Positions 8,201 to 18,458 of a stretch of DNA of 64,000 nucleotides are shown here, piece after piece. The notes beneath the pieces were generated by a model. The model saw only the letters and a program-made list of their open reading frames with translations, did not search any database and was not told the DNA's origin. Each line of letters begins with the position of its first letter. Position 1 is the first letter of the stretch. This DNA is from GCA-2705445 sp002705445 (lineage in GTDB: Bacteria > Pseudomonadota > Gammaproteobacteria > Poriferisulfidales > GCA-002705445), in the NCBI GenBank assembly GCA_045561235.1, contig JBJKYB010000002.1, positions 868,001 to 932,000 on the forward strand, read 5' to 3'. A program made the position numbers and the translations under genes.

Positions 8201-8935
8201 ATGCCAATAAGCGTCTGCGTACCTGGAATTACAGGAAAAATGGGAATGGAGATAGCAAATCTCGTATTATTAGATAATACTAATATAACATTATCATCTG
8301 GAACAGTCAGAGATAAAACAAATTTCAATAAGACATCATTAAGTTTTGACGAAAAAATTGTTACTTCAGATCTTGAATTTGCAATTAAAAGTTGTGATGT
8401 TTGTGTTGATTTTACGAGACCCGAATACACTATGAAAATTCTTGAAGAATGTGTAAAACAAAATAAGAAATTAGTTATAGGAACAACAGGATTATCAGAT
8501 GCTCAAGTAAAAGAAATAGAGTCAGCAAGTAAAAAAATATCTATTTTAAAAGCTTCTAACATGAGTATCGGGATAAACTTGTGTTTAAAACTTGTTGAAA
8601 AAATAACTTCTTCAATAGGAGATCATTCTGATATAGATATAATTGAGCATCATCATAAACATAAAGTTGATATGCCATCTGGAACCTCACTGGCATTTGA
8701 AAAGGTAATAAAAAATAATTTATCAGGTAAAAAAGATATTAATCATCATTGTTTAAGAGTTGGTAATGTAGTAGGTGATCATATGATTAAATATACTTTA
8801 GAGAATGAGTCAATAGAAATTAATCATAAAAGTTTTGATAGAAAAATTTTTGCTGAGGGCGCAATTTTAGCTGTCAAATGGATTTCAAGTAAAAAAGACG
8901 GTTTGTATGATATGGGCGATGCACTTTCTTTATAA
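8201..8935 (+). CDS. dapB: 4-hydroxy-tetrahydrodipicolinate reductase
   Basis: Reduces 4-hydroxy-tetrahydrodipicolinate with NAD(P)H in lysine and diaminopimelate synthesis. The Rossmann motif GITGKMG is at the N-terminus (about residues 9-15), VIGTTGLSD near 97-105, and the signature EHHHKHKVDMPSGTSL (about 150-165) contains the catalytic histidine and lysine. At 244 residues it is shorter than the E. coli enzyme (273) but complete at both ends. It follows dnaJ by 70 bases; a TATAAT at 8167-8172 without a good -35 box may give it its own promoter. The dnaJ-dapB-carA order is the usual one in gammaproteobacteria. Confidence 0.96.
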   Translation: MPISVCVPGITGKMGMEIANLVLLDNTNITLSSGTVRDKTNFNKTSLSFDEKIVTSDLEFAIKSCDVCVDFTRPEYTMKILEECVKQNKKLVIGTTGLSDAQVKEIESASKKISILKASNMSIGINLCLKLVEKITSSIGDHSDIDIIEHHHKHKVDMPSGTSLAFEKVIKNNLSGKKDINHHCLRVGNVVGDHMIKYTLENESIEINHKSFDRKIFAEGAILAVKWISSKKDGLYDMGDALSL

Positions 8936-8975
8936 AAGTTAAGTGTATTAATAAAATGATAAATAGGAAAAACTT

Positions 8976-10109
8976 TTGCAACAGGCAATTTTAATCTTAG
9001 AAAACGAAAAAATATTTTATGGTAAATCTGTAGGATACAAAAAAGACTCTTTTGGCGAAATAGTATTTAATACTGCAATGACTGGATACCAAGAAGTTAT
9101 TTCTGACCCGTCCTACAAAAATCAAATCATTACATTTACCTATCCACATATCGGAAATGTTGGAGTTAATCAAGAAGATCAAGAGTCGAATTCATCTTAT
9201 GTTAGTGGATTAGTCTTAAGTGAAATTCCAACCGATCCATCAAACTGGAGATCGACAGAGGATTTTTCAACTTATTTAAAAACTAAGAAAATTGTTTGCA
9301 TTGCAGAATTAGATACAAGATATATTACATCTTTGATAAGAAATAAAGGTGCAATGAGTGCTTGTATTATTCATAACAAAAAAGATATCAATAAAGCAAA
9401 AAAAGAATTAGCTGGTTACACAGGAGTAAGCGGCACTGAATTAGCCTCTAAAGTTTCTATAAAGAAAAAATATGATTTTAAGGAAAATATATTTCAATAT
9501 ACTGAAAAATTACCGAGTAAAGATAAAAAGTTTAAGGTAATTGCATATGATTTTGGTGTGAAAAAAAATATACTACGCATTTTAAATTCTATGAATTGTG
9601 AAGTAAAAGTCGTTCCTGCAAAAACAAAAGCTAATGAAATTTTATCTTATAATCCTGATGGGATATTTTTATCAAATGGTCCAGGAGATCCTGAACCATG
9701 TGAATTTGCAATTAAGTCCATACAATCTCTTTCTGAAAGTAAAATTCCAATATTTGGAATTTGCTTAGGTCATCAGTTGATCTCACTAGCAAGTGGTGCA
9801 AAAACAAAAAAAATGAAATATGGCCATCATGGAGCCAATCATCCTGTTTTAGACTTAAAAACAGGAAAAGTAATGATTACAAGCCAGAATCATGGGTTTG
9901 TTGTTGATGAAAAAACTTTGCCAGATAATTACGAAATAACACATAGATCTTTATTTGATAATACAATTCAGGGAATAAAACATAAAAAACTTCCTATATT
10001 TAGCTTTCAGGGGCATCCTGAAGCATGCCCTGGACCTCAAGATGTGAATTATTTATTTAAGGACTTTATAAAATTTATGAAGAAGAATAGAAATGCCAAA
10101 AAGAAGTGA
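8976..10109 (+). CDS. carA: Carbamoyl-phosphate synthase, small (glutaminase) subunit
   Basis: Releases ammonia from glutamine for carbamoyl phosphate synthesis, feeding pyrimidine and arginine pathways, and forms a complex with CarB. I use the TTG at 8976, which gives MQQAILILENEKIFYG, the expected N-terminus; no suitable ATG is nearby. The N-terminal CPSase domain contains NTAMTGYQEV and GNVGVN. The class I amidotransferase domain has the nucleophile motif GICLGHQL and the His/Glu pair in FQGHPEACPGP. Length 377 (E. coli 382). Its last 17 bases overlap carB, so translation is coupled. Confidence 0.97.
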   Translation: MQQAILILENEKIFYGKSVGYKKDSFGEIVFNTAMTGYQEVISDPSYKNQIITFTYPHIGNVGVNQEDQESNSSYVSGLVLSEIPTDPSNWRSTEDFSTYLKTKKIVCIAELDTRYITSLIRNKGAMSACIIHNKKDINKAKKELAGYTGVSGTELASKVSIKKKYDFKENIFQYTEKLPSKDKKFKVIAYDFGVKKNILRILNSMNCEVKVVPAKTKANEILSYNPDGIFLSNGPGDPEPCEFAIKSIQSLSESKIPIFGICLGHQLISLASGAKTKKMKYGHHGANHPVLDLKTGKVMITSQNHGFVVDEKTLPDNYEITHRSLFDNTIQGIKHKKLPIFSFQGHPEACPGPQDVNYLFKDFIKFMKKNRNAKKK

Positions 10110-13100
10110 TATAAAAAAAATATTAATTTTAGGAGCAGGACCAATAGTTATTGGGCAAGCCTGTGAATTCGATTATTCCGGTGTACAAGCTTGTAAGGCT
10201 TTAAAAGAAGAAGGTTATTCAGTAGTTCTTGTAAATTCAAATGTAGCTACAATTATGACTGACCCTGAAATGGCTGACGCAACTTATATTGAACCTATTA
10301 ACTATAAGATTGTTGAAAAAATTATAAAAATTGAAAAGCCTGATGCAATTTTGCCTACAATGGGAGGGCAGACTGCATTAAATTGCGCTTTAGATTTAGA
10401 TAGATTAGGTATCTTAAAAAAATATAAAGTAGAGATGATTGGTGCATCAAAAAAAGCAATTGATTTGGCCGAAGATAGAGCTCAATTTAAACAAGCTATG
10501 AAAGAAATAAATTTAGACTCTGCAAAATCTTTTATTGTGCACAATATTGATCAAGCAATAGAAAAGCAAAAAGAAATAGGATTTCCAGTAATTATTAGAC
10601 CATCCTTTACCTTAGGAGGTAGCGGTGGTGGTATAGCTTATAATATGGAAGAATTTGTTGAAATTTCAACAAGAGGGCTTGATGTTTCTCCCACCACAGA
10701 AATTTTATTAGAAGAATCCTTATTAGGATGGAAAGAGTACGAAATGGAGGTTGTAAGAGATTCTAAAGACAATTGTATTATTATCTGCTCAATAGAAAAT
10801 TTTGATCCCATGGGAGTTCATACTGGTGATTCAATAACAGTTGCTCCTGCACAAACATTAACAGATAAGGAGTACCAGATAATGAGAAATGCATCTATCT
10901 TAATCTTGAGAAAGATTGGAGTAGATACTGGAGGTTCAAATGTTCAATTTGCAGTGAATCCCAAAAATGGGAAGTTAGTTGTTATAGAAATGAATCCTAG
11001 AGTATCTAGATCTTCCGCTTTAGCATCAAAAGCTACCGGATTCCCTATAGCAAAAGTAGCAGCAAAACTTGCTGTAGGATACTCACTCGACGAACTTCAC
11101 AATGAAATAACAGGAGGTGCAACACCAGCATCGTTTGAGCCTACTATCGATTATGTAGTTACAAAGATTCCAAGATTTGCTTTTGAAAAATTTCCAGATG
11201 CAAATAATAGGCTAACAACACAGATGAAATCTGTTGGAGAAGTTATGTCTATAGGAAGAAACTTCCAGGAATCATTACAGAAGGCACTTTCAAGTTTAGA
11301 ACTTGATATAAATGGACTTGATGATATTGATGGATTTAAACAACTAGATATTTCTAATTTTGAATATGAGTTAAAAGAACCGGGGCCAAGCAGAATCCTT
11401 TTTGTTGCTGAAGCATTTCGAAAAGGTTATTCAGTAAATGAAGTGTATGAAATATCAAGTATAGATCCTTGGTTTCTAAATCAAATTTTAATTTTAGTTG
11501 AAATAGAAAAAGAAATAGCCAATAAAAAAATAAATAATATTTCTTCAAAAGAACTATTATTTTATAAAAAAAAGGGTTTTACAGATTTAAAAATTGCCTC
11601 TTTAATGAACACAACACAGCATAAAGTAAGAAAAAAAAGAGAAAATAGCGGAATAAAGCCGGTCTATAAGAGAGTCGATACATGCGCAGCTGAATTTCCA
11701 ACAACAACTTCATATTTGTATTCTACATATGAACAGTTTTGCGAATCACTACCAACAAACAATAAAAAGATTATTGTAATTGGCAGTGGACCAAATAGAA
11801 TTGGACAGGGAATTGAATTTGATTATTGTTGTGTTCATGCGTCAAAAGCAGCTCAAGAGTTAGGTTACGAGACCATAATGATAAATTGCAATCCTGAAAC
11901 TGTATCCACTGATTTTGATACATCCGATAGATTATATTTTGAACCAATCACATTAGAGAGTGTGTTAAATATAGTTGATATAGAAAAACCTGACGGCGTA
12001 ATTGTCCAATATGGAGGACAAACACCACTAAAATTAGTTAACGACTTAGCTAAGTTTGGAGTTCCTGTGATAGGGACCTCTTCTGAATCAATAGATGCTG
12101 CAGAGGATAGAGAGAAATTTAAAAATATTTTAAAAAAAATTAATGTGCTTCAGCCGGCAAATAGTACAGCAAGAAACAAGAAACAAGCATTAGAAGAAGC
12201 AGATAAGATTGGATATCCGATTATTGTTAGGCCATCTTATGTTTTAGGTGGAAGAGCTATGGAAGTGATATATGACTCTGAAGAACTGAAAAAATATATA
12301 AATGAAGCAGTCAAAGTTTCAAATGATGCGCCTGTGTTAATAGATAAATTTTTAAATGAAGCTATAGAGATTGATGTTGATGCGGTTAGAGATCTTGAAG
12401 GTGAAGTTTTTATAGCAGGAGTAATGCAACATATTGAGGAAGCTGGAGTACATTCTGGAGATTCTGCATGTTCAATTCCAACATATTCAATTAGTAAATC
12501 ACAAATAAATATAATAAAAGAAAATACAGTAAAAATGGCAAATGAATTAAATGTTAAAGGTTTAATGAATGTTCAGTTTGCAATCAAAAATAATAAAATC
12601 TTTGTTATAGAAGTAAATCCGAGGGCATCAAGAACAATACCGTTTGTTTCAAAATCAATTGGTATATCTGTAGCTAAAATTGCTGCAAAATGTATGCTTG
12701 GAGTAAGTATTAAGCAGCAAAAACTTCCAAAAAATATTAAATATAATTTTTGTTATGTTAAAGAAGTTGTATTTCCTTTTTTAAAGTTTCCGGGAGTAGA
12801 TCCAATATTAGGCCCGGAAATGAAATCAACGGGAGAAGTAATGGGGATTGGAAAGAATTTTGGCGAAGCTTTTGCAAAATCACAGATAGCAACAAATGTA
12901 GTTATTCCAGAAAAGGGGACCGCCTTTATAAGTGTCAAAGATGAAGATAAAAAAAATATCATGCAAGTTGTTGAGAAACTTTTAAAGTTAGGGTTTAATT
13001 TGGCAGCAACTCATGGGACGCAAAATTTTTTAAAAGCAAATAAAATTAAATGTCAAAGAGTTAATAAAGTAAGAGAAGGAAGAACTCACATAGTAGATAT

Positions 13101-13308
13101 GATTAAAAATAATCAAATTGATTTGATCATAAATACAACGCAATCAAAACAAGCTATAAAAGATTCATATCTTATTAGACGCGAAGCACTAAATTATAAA
13201 GTTTGTTACACGACAACTATCGCTGCAGCAAATGCGCTAGTTAGCGCCATAGATTATTCTGAAAATTTAGATGTATATAAGTTACAGGATATTTTTAAGC
13301 TTGCGTAA
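10093..13308 (+). CDS. carB: Carbamoyl-phosphate synthase, large subunit
   Basis: Makes carbamoyl phosphate from bicarbonate, two ATP and ammonia channelled from CarA. The 1071-residue protein has the duplicated structure expected: the first half begins KKILILGAGPIVIGQACEF and contains PTMGGQTALN and RPSFTLGGSGGG; the second half repeats this with KIIVIGSGPNRIGQGIEF, VQYGGQTPLKL and RPSYVLGGRAM. The C-terminal allosteric domain starts near residue 940 (GTAFISVKDEDK). The start MPKRSDIKKILILGAG matches the family closely and lies 17 bases inside carA. Confidence 0.98.
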   Translation: MPKRSDIKKILILGAGPIVIGQACEFDYSGVQACKALKEEGYSVVLVNSNVATIMTDPEMADATYIEPINYKIVEKIIKIEKPDAILPTMGGQTALNCALDLDRLGILKKYKVEMIGASKKAIDLAEDRAQFKQAMKEINLDSAKSFIVHNIDQAIEKQKEIGFPVIIRPSFTLGGSGGGIAYNMEEFVEISTRGLDVSPTTEILLEESLLGWKEYEMEVVRDSKDNCIIICSIENFDPMGVHTGDSITVAPAQTLTDKEYQIMRNASILILRKIGVDTGGSNVQFAVNPKNGKLVVIEMNPRVSRSSALASKATGFPIAKVAAKLAVGYSLDELHNEITGGATPASFEPTIDYVVTKIPRFAFEKFPDANNRLTTQMKSVGEVMSIGRNFQESLQKALSSLELDINGLDDIDGFKQLDISNFEYELKEPGPSRILFVAEAFRKGYSVNEVYEISSIDPWFLNQILILVEIEKEIANKKINNISSKELLFYKKKGFTDLKIASLMNTTQHKVRKKRENSGIKPVYKRVDTCAAEFPTTTSYLYSTYEQFCESLPTNNKKIIVIGSGPNRIGQGIEFDYCCVHASKAAQELGYETIMINCNPETVSTDFDTSDRLYFEPITLESVLNIVDIEKPDGVIVQYGGQTPLKLVNDLAKFGVPVIGTSSESIDAAEDREKFKNILKKINVLQPANSTARNKKQALEEADKIGYPIIVRPSYVLGGRAMEVIYDSEELKKYINEAVKVSNDAPVLIDKFLNEAIEIDVDAVRDLEGEVFIAGVMQHIEEAGVHSGDSACSIPTYSISKSQINIIKENTVKMANELNVKGLMNVQFAIKNNKIFVIEVNPRASRTIPFVSKSIGISVAKIAAKCMLGVSIKQQKLPKNIKYNFCYVKEVVFPFLKFPGVDPILGPEMKSTGEVMGIGKNFGEAFAKSQIATNVVIPEKGTAFISVKDEDKKNIMQVVEKLLKLGFNLAATHGTQNFLKANKIKCQRVNKVREGRTHIVDMIKNNQIDLIINTTQSKQAIKDSYLIRREALNYKVCYTTTIAAANALVSAIDYSENLDVYKLQDIFKLA

Positions 13309-13335
13309 AAATCTTATCAACTTCATAATTAACTT

Positions 13336-13809
13336 ATGGATAAGTTTCCTATAACCATAAGTGGTGAAAAAAAGCTTAGAGACGAACTTAATAATCTTAC
13401 AAATACTGAAAGACCAAGAATTATTGATGCCATTTCTGTAGCAAGAGAGCATGGCGATTTGAAAGAGAACGCCGAATATCATGCTGCGCGTGAACAACAA
13501 AGTTTTATTGAAGGAAGAATTAAAGATATCAAATTAAAACTTTCAAATGCGGAAATTGTTGACCCTAAAAAAATTACTACAAATAAAGTTGTATTTAGTG
13601 CAAAAGTAAAACTTTACGATTTTGAAGATGAAAAAGAAATAACCTATACAATAGTGGGAGATGATGAGGCCGATATAAAAAGTGATATGGTCTCGATAAA
13701 TTCTCCTGTAGCTCGCTCATTAATTGGCAAGGAAGTGGGAGATATAGCTTCTGTAAAAACCCCAAGTGGTGATAAGGAATTTGAGATATTAAATATATTC
13801 TATGGGTAA
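13336..13809 (+). CDS. greA: Transcript cleavage factor GreA
   Basis: Rescues backtracked RNA polymerase by stimulating cleavage of the RNA 3' end. The 157-residue protein has the N-terminal coiled coil with the acidic tip in HGDLKENAEYHAAREQQ (about residues 37-53), whose Asp and Glu act in the polymerase secondary channel, then the FKBP-like C-terminal domain (YTIVGDDEADIK, SPVARSLIGKEVGD). It starts 28 bases after carB and overlaps rlmE by 8 bases. Confidence 0.97.
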   Translation: MDKFPITISGEKKLRDELNNLTNTERPRIIDAISVAREHGDLKENAEYHAAREQQSFIEGRIKDIKLKLSNAEIVDPKKITTNKVVFSAKVKLYDFEDEKEITYTIVGDDEADIKSDMVSINSPVARSLIGKEVGDIASVKTPSGDKEFEILNIFYG

Positions 13810-14413
13810 AAAAACAAATAATTGGTATAAAAGTCATATTAATGACGAGTTTGTTAAGCTTGCAAATAAAGAAAACTGGCGCTCAAGAGCAGTATATAAA
13901 TTAAAAGAAATTGATGAAAAATATGATCTGATTTCTTCAAATTCAAAAATACTGGATCTTGGTAGTTCTCCAGGAGGTTGGAGTCAGTACGCGTCAAGAA
14001 AACATAAAAATATAACTATCACCGCTGTAGATCTATTAAAAATGGAAAATATTGAAAATGTTAATTTTGTACAGTCAGATATTGAGGATTTTGGTAAAAA
14101 TTACCTAAAAAACGGTTGTTTTGATAAAATTGACCTTGTAATGTCAGATATTGCCCCTAATATAAGTGGTATAGATAGTGCTGATGTGCCAGCAATATTG
14201 AGTTTAGCAGAAATTGTGACAGATATTGCTTTAGGTAGTTTAAATGAATCAGGAAATTTGCTAATAAAGTTGTTTCAAGGAAAAGGTACTGACGAATATA
14301 TAAAAGAAACAAAACAATTTTTTAAAAAGGTAAGAATTATTAAACCAAAAGCTTCAAGATCAAATAGTAGGGAAATATATATGTTGGCTTCAACACTTAG
14401 ATTAAATGGATAA
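13802..14413 (+). CDS. rlmE: 23S rRNA (U2552) 2'-O-methyltransferase RlmE (FtsJ)
   Basis: Methylates the ribose of U2552 in 23S rRNA during large-subunit assembly. The 203-residue protein shows the SAM-binding motif LDLGSSPGGWSQYA (about residues 48-61) and the K-D-K-E catalytic set: Lys in RAVYKLKEID, Asp in VMSDIAPN, Lys in LIKLFQG and Glu in NSREIYML. It overlaps greA by 8 bases and leads into ftsH after 15 bases, the classical rlmE-ftsH pair. The small RNA-binding gene yhbY that often lies beside greA is absent here. Confidence 0.96.
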   Translation: MGKKTNNWYKSHINDEFVKLANKENWRSRAVYKLKEIDEKYDLISSNSKILDLGSSPGGWSQYASRKHKNITITAVDLLKMENIENVNFVQSDIEDFGKNYLKNGCFDKIDLVMSDIAPNISGIDSADVPAILSLAEIVTDIALGSLNESGNLLIKLFQGKGTDEYIKETKQFFKKVRIIKPKASRSNSREIYMLASTLRLNG

Positions 14414-14428
14414 CTTAGGATAAAGATT

Positions 14429-16345
14429 ATGAATGATATGTTAAAAAATATGTTGGTATGGATTGTTATAGCTGTAGTAATAATGTCGGTCTTTAATAAC
14501 TTTGTACCGCAACAAGAAAGCTCAACTAATCTTTCGTATTCTGAATTCATAAATCAAGTAAAAAATGATCAAATTGAAAGTGTATTAATTGAAGCTGATG
14601 GAAAAACAATATCGGGCACCTATAAAAATGGCACAACATTTTTAACATATGGTTTAAATGACCCAAAACTTGTAGACGATCTTTTGGTTAATAATATTGA
14701 AATTTTAACCGAACCTCCTGCTAAACCATCATTGTTTTTACAGATACTAATTCAATGGTTCCCAATGTTGCTCTTAATTGGAGTGTGGTTATTTTTTATG
14801 AGACAAATGCAAGGTGGCTCTGGTGGTAAAGGAGCGATGTCATTTGGTAAGAGCAAAGCCAAGATGATGACAGAAGATCAAAATAAAGTTACCTTTGCTG
14901 ACGTAGCTGGAGTCGAAGAAGCAAAAGAAGAAGTAGAAGAACTTGTAGATTTTTTAAAGGACCCTTCGAAATTTCAAAAGTTAGGCGGAAAAATTCCTAA
15001 GGGTGTTTTAATGGTTGGCTCCCCGGGTACAGGTAAAACATTGTTAGCAAGAGCAATTGCTGGTGAAGCAAAAGTTCCATTTTTTACCATCTCGGGATCT
15101 GATTTCGTAGAGATGTTTGTCGGAGTTGGTGCATCTCGAGTTAGAGATATGTTTGCGCAAGCAACAAAACATGCACCATGTATAATATTTATTGATGAGA
15201 TTGATGCTGTTGGGAGACATAGAGGTGCTGGTCTTGGTGGAGGTCATGATGAAAGAGAACAAACCTTAAACCAATTATTAGTTGAGATGGATGGTTTTGA
15301 AGGTCATGAAGGAACTATAGTTATAGCCGCAACGAACAGGCCCGATGTTTTGGATCCCGCTCTTCTTCGTCCAGGAAGATTTGATAGACAAGTTGTGGTT
15401 CCTCTTCCAGATATTAGAGGAAGAGAGCAAATTTTAAAAGTTCATATGAGAAAAGTACCTATTGCTGATGATGTCGTTCCATCAATTATTGCAAGAGGAA
15501 CACCAGGTTTTTCAGGAGCAGATTTAGCTAATCTTGTTAATGAAGCAGCACTGTTCTCTGCTAGAGCAAATAATAGCAAAGTAGGAATGAATGAGTTTGA
15601 ACTTGCTAAAGATAAAATTATGATGGGAGCGGAAAGAAAGTCAATGGTAATGAGCGAAGAAGAAAAGAAGCTGACAGCCTACCATGAATCAGGTCATGCA
15701 ATAGTTGGAAGGCTTGTTCCTGAACATGACCCTGTTCATAAAGTAACAATTATCCCTAGAGGAAGGGCTCTAGGAGTTACAATGTTCCTTCCAGAAGACG
15801 ATAGATATAGCAATAACAAGCAGCGCTTAGAAAGTCAGATTTGTACCTTATACGGAGGTAGGATTGCAGAAGAGTTAATTTATGGAAAAGACAAAGTAAC
15901 AACTGGAGCGTCTAATGATATCGAAAGAGCTACAGAGATTGCTAAAAATATGGTCACTAAATGGGGTTTGTCTGAAAAAATGGGGCCTATGTCTTATTCG
16001 GATGAAGAAGGAGAAGTTTTTCTTGGTAGATCTGTAACACAAACAAAAACAATGTCAGACGATACTGCAAATGATATTGATTCTGAAGTTAGGCTGTTAG
16101 TTGATAAATCATATGCTACAGCAACAAAAATGATTAAAGATAATATGGATAAGCTTCACGCTATGTCAGAAGCACTTATGACATATGAAACTATAGATAA
16201 AGACCAAATTGATGATATTATGGCTGGAATAAAACCTCGCCCACCAAAAGGATGGGATGACAAAAACGATGATGATAATAAATCCTCTTCTAACAGCAGT
16301 GATATCAAAGAATCAGGTTTTTCTGATCCGGCAAGTAATCACTAA
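14429..16345 (+). CDS. ftsH: ATP-dependent zinc metalloprotease FtsH
   Basis: Membrane-anchored AAA+ protease that removes damaged membrane proteins and short-lived regulators such as RpoH and LpxC. Two N-terminal membrane segments (about residues 7-25 and 102-124) flank a periplasmic domain. The AAA domain has Walker A GSPGTGKT (about 197-204), Walker B IIFIDEID and the second region of homology ATNRPDVLDPALLRPGRFDR. The zinc site HESGH lies near residue 417. Length is 638; the C-terminal tail is acidic and serine-rich. The usual downstream folP is missing, and glmM follows directly after 8 bases. Confidence 0.98.
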   Translation: MNDMLKNMLVWIVIAVVIMSVFNNFVPQQESSTNLSYSEFINQVKNDQIESVLIEADGKTISGTYKNGTTFLTYGLNDPKLVDDLLVNNIEILTEPPAKPSLFLQILIQWFPMLLLIGVWLFFMRQMQGGSGGKGAMSFGKSKAKMMTEDQNKVTFADVAGVEEAKEEVEELVDFLKDPSKFQKLGGKIPKGVLMVGSPGTGKTLLARAIAGEAKVPFFTISGSDFVEMFVGVGASRVRDMFAQATKHAPCIIFIDEIDAVGRHRGAGLGGGHDEREQTLNQLLVEMDGFEGHEGTIVIAATNRPDVLDPALLRPGRFDRQVVVPLPDIRGREQILKVHMRKVPIADDVVPSIIARGTPGFSGADLANLVNEAALFSARANNSKVGMNEFELAKDKIMMGAERKSMVMSEEEKKLTAYHESGHAIVGRLVPEHDPVHKVTIIPRGRALGVTMFLPEDDRYSNNKQRLESQICTLYGGRIAEELIYGKDKVTTGASNDIERATEIAKNMVTKWGLSEKMGPMSYSDEEGEVFLGRSVTQTKTMSDDTANDIDSEVRLLVDKSYATATKMIKDNMDKLHAMSEALMTYETIDKDQIDDIMAGIKPRPPKGWDDKNDDDNKSSSNSSDIKESGFSDPASNH

Positions 16346-16353
16346 AAAAAATA

Positions 16354-17706
16354 ATGTCTAAGAAGTATTTTGGTACTGATGGAATTCGTGGGGAATTCGG
16401 CAGTGAACCTTTGACTGAAAATTTTTTCTTGCTTCTTGGAGCAGCAATAGCTAAATCACTTCTCAAATCTAATAACGATTCTAGAAAAAAAATAGTATTT
16501 GGCTGTGATACAAGAGAATCATCTAACAAAATAATTGATTTAATTTCTGTGGGACTAAGCTCTGAAAACTGTATCATTCATAATGCAGGAATAATATCAA
16601 CTCCAGCAATAGCTTTTTACACTAGGAAAAATAATTATGATCTCGGTATTGTGGTAAGCGCTTCACATAACCTATATCAAGACAATGGAATAAAAATATT
16701 TAATAAAAATGGATATAAGATTAGCCTTGAAGATGAAAATTACATTGAAAATTATATCGAGAAACTAGTTAATGAAAATTATATCTGTAATAACAATTAT
16801 AATTTAGTTGACATATCTAAAGATATTAAAAAAGAATATATTGACTCGTGTTTGAAGACTGTAAGTTTAAATAAAAATACAAATAATAATATAAGATTGA
16901 CATTAGATTTGGCTAATGGTGCAAACTATGAAGTCGGAAAAGAAGTTTTTATCAAAGCAGGTTATCAAGTAAATTGTTATAACGACAAACCGAATGGAAA
17001 AAATATCAATGAAAAGTGTGGATCAACATATCTGAAAAATTTACCAGATCAAATTAGTAAGGATCACTCAATGTATGGAATTTCTATGGATGGAGATGGA
17101 GATAGGATTATTATTATAGATGAAAATAATAATTTTTTAGATGGTGATGATATTTTGTATACGATTATTCGAGGAAAAATCATTAATCAAGAAAAAATTT
17201 CTGGAATTGTTGGAACAACCATGACTAATTGTGCATTAGAAAATTATTTGAAAACAGTGGGTATTAAATTTATAAGGGCTGACGTAGGAGATAAATACGT
17301 TCTTAACGAGCTTAAAAAAAATGATTATGAGTTAGGCGGAGAAACCTCAGGACATATTTTAATGTTAAATCATGCAACTTCTGGAGATTCAATTATAGCA
17401 GCATTACAATTTTTATTTTATTCTGATATTCTTATCAAAAATAATAAAAATAGTCTATTGGAAAAATATCCACAAAAAATTACAAATATATTTTTCAAGC
17501 AAAATCTACCAGAAAATATTATTAATATTGTAATAAAAGAGGCTTCAGATAAATTTTCTTATAACGAATTAAGATTGATAATTAGAAAGTCTGGGACAGA
17601 AAATTGTATAAGAATTATGTTAGAAGCTAAAGATAAAAAAATTGTTGAAGAAATGAGTAAAAAAATTAAAGATTATATTGAAGATAAGTTAAAGAATTTA
17701 TTATGA
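16354..17706 (+). CDS. glmM: Phosphoglucosamine mutase
   Basis: Converts glucosamine-6-phosphate to glucosamine-1-phosphate for peptidoglycan and lipopolysaccharide. The N-terminus KYFGTDGIRGEFG is typical. The phosphoserine loop reads VVSASHNLYQDNGIKIF (about residues 96-112); the catalytic serine is present but the proline that normally follows SASHN is leucine. The metal-binding loop is DGDGDRI and the C-terminal phosphate-binding loop is IRKSGTENCIRIM. Length 450 (E. coli 445). The stop codon region overlaps tpiA by 4 bases. Confidence 0.97.
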   Translation: MSKKYFGTDGIRGEFGSEPLTENFFLLLGAAIAKSLLKSNNDSRKKIVFGCDTRESSNKIIDLISVGLSSENCIIHNAGIISTPAIAFYTRKNNYDLGIVVSASHNLYQDNGIKIFNKNGYKISLEDENYIENYIEKLVNENYICNNNYNLVDISKDIKKEYIDSCLKTVSLNKNTNNNIRLTLDLANGANYEVGKEVFIKAGYQVNCYNDKPNGKNINEKCGSTYLKNLPDQISKDHSMYGISMDGDGDRIIIIDENNNFLDGDDILYTIIRGKIINQEKISGIVGTTMTNCALENYLKTVGIKFIRADVGDKYVLNELKKNDYELGGETSGHILMLNHATSGDSIIAALQFLFYSDILIKNNKNSLLEKYPQKITNIFFKQNLPENIINIVIKEASDKFSYNELRLIIRKSGTENCIRIMLEAKDKKIVEEMSKKIKDYIEDKLKNLL

Positions 17707-18449
17707 ACAAAATTATCGCTGGGAATTGGAAAAATAATGGGAATATAGAATTTATAAAAAATTATTTTGATTTTTTTCTTAAGAATAAAAATTCTAATAA
17801 TCAAATAATTTTATTTCCGCCAGATCTATATATTAGTCAAGTTCATAGCTATAAAGTTGAGAAAAATTTTTCAGTTGGTGGGCAGAGAATAAATTCTGAC
17901 GGGGGTAGCACTCATACAAGCGGAACAACCAGTGAAATGTTTTTGGATAATGGATGTGACTATATTTTAATTGGGCATTCAGAAATTAGAAATTTGTCAG
18001 ATCAATATACATATAGTGCAGCAAACGATTTGTATAACTCTAATGGATTGCAAGCTATTTTTTGTGTTGGCGAGAACGAAGATTCAAAAAAAAGTGGTAA
18101 TACTTGTGATGTCCTAAAAAAACAACTTGAAGATTTATGTTGTAAAGATAATTATCCTGTAATTAGCTCAAAAAAAGCTATCATTGCCTATGAACCCGTA
18201 TGGGCAATAGGGACTGGTAATACTCCAACAATAGATAACATTTCTCACATACATAGATTTATCAAAACTTATGTTTCAGAAAATCACCCTTTTGCAAAAG
18301 AAAAAGATATAATGGTTCTTTACGGAGGTAGTGTAAATTCAAAAAATGCGAACGATATACTTTCTGCTCCGAATGTTGATGGAGTTTTGATTGGGGGTGC
18401 TTCGTTAGATGTTAAAGAGTTTACCACAATATGTAATTTAAAAATTTAA
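17703..18449 (+). CDS. tpiA: Triosephosphate isomerase
   Basis: Interconverts dihydroxyacetone phosphate and glyceraldehyde-3-phosphate in glycolysis and gluconeogenesis. The 248-residue protein shows the N-terminal AGNWKNNG with the substrate-binding Asn and Lys, the catalytic histidine in LIGHSEIRNL, the catalytic glutamate and flexible lid in AYEPVWAIGTG, and the phosphate-binding end LYGGSVNSKNA ... VLIGGASL. The ATGA overlap with glmM and 9-base gap to secG show one operon. Confidence 0.97.
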   Translation: MNKIIAGNWKNNGNIEFIKNYFDFFLKNKNSNNQIILFPPDLYISQVHSYKVEKNFSVGGQRINSDGGSTHTSGTTSEMFLDNGCDYILIGHSEIRNLSDQYTYSAANDLYNSNGLQAIFCVGENEDSKKSGNTCDVLKKQLEDLCCKDNYPVISSKKAIIAYEPVWAIGTGNTPTIDNISHIHRFIKTYVSENHPFAKEKDIMVLYGGSVNSKNANDILSAPNVDGVLIGGASLDVKEFTTICNLKI

Positions 18450-18458
18450 GGAAAATAT

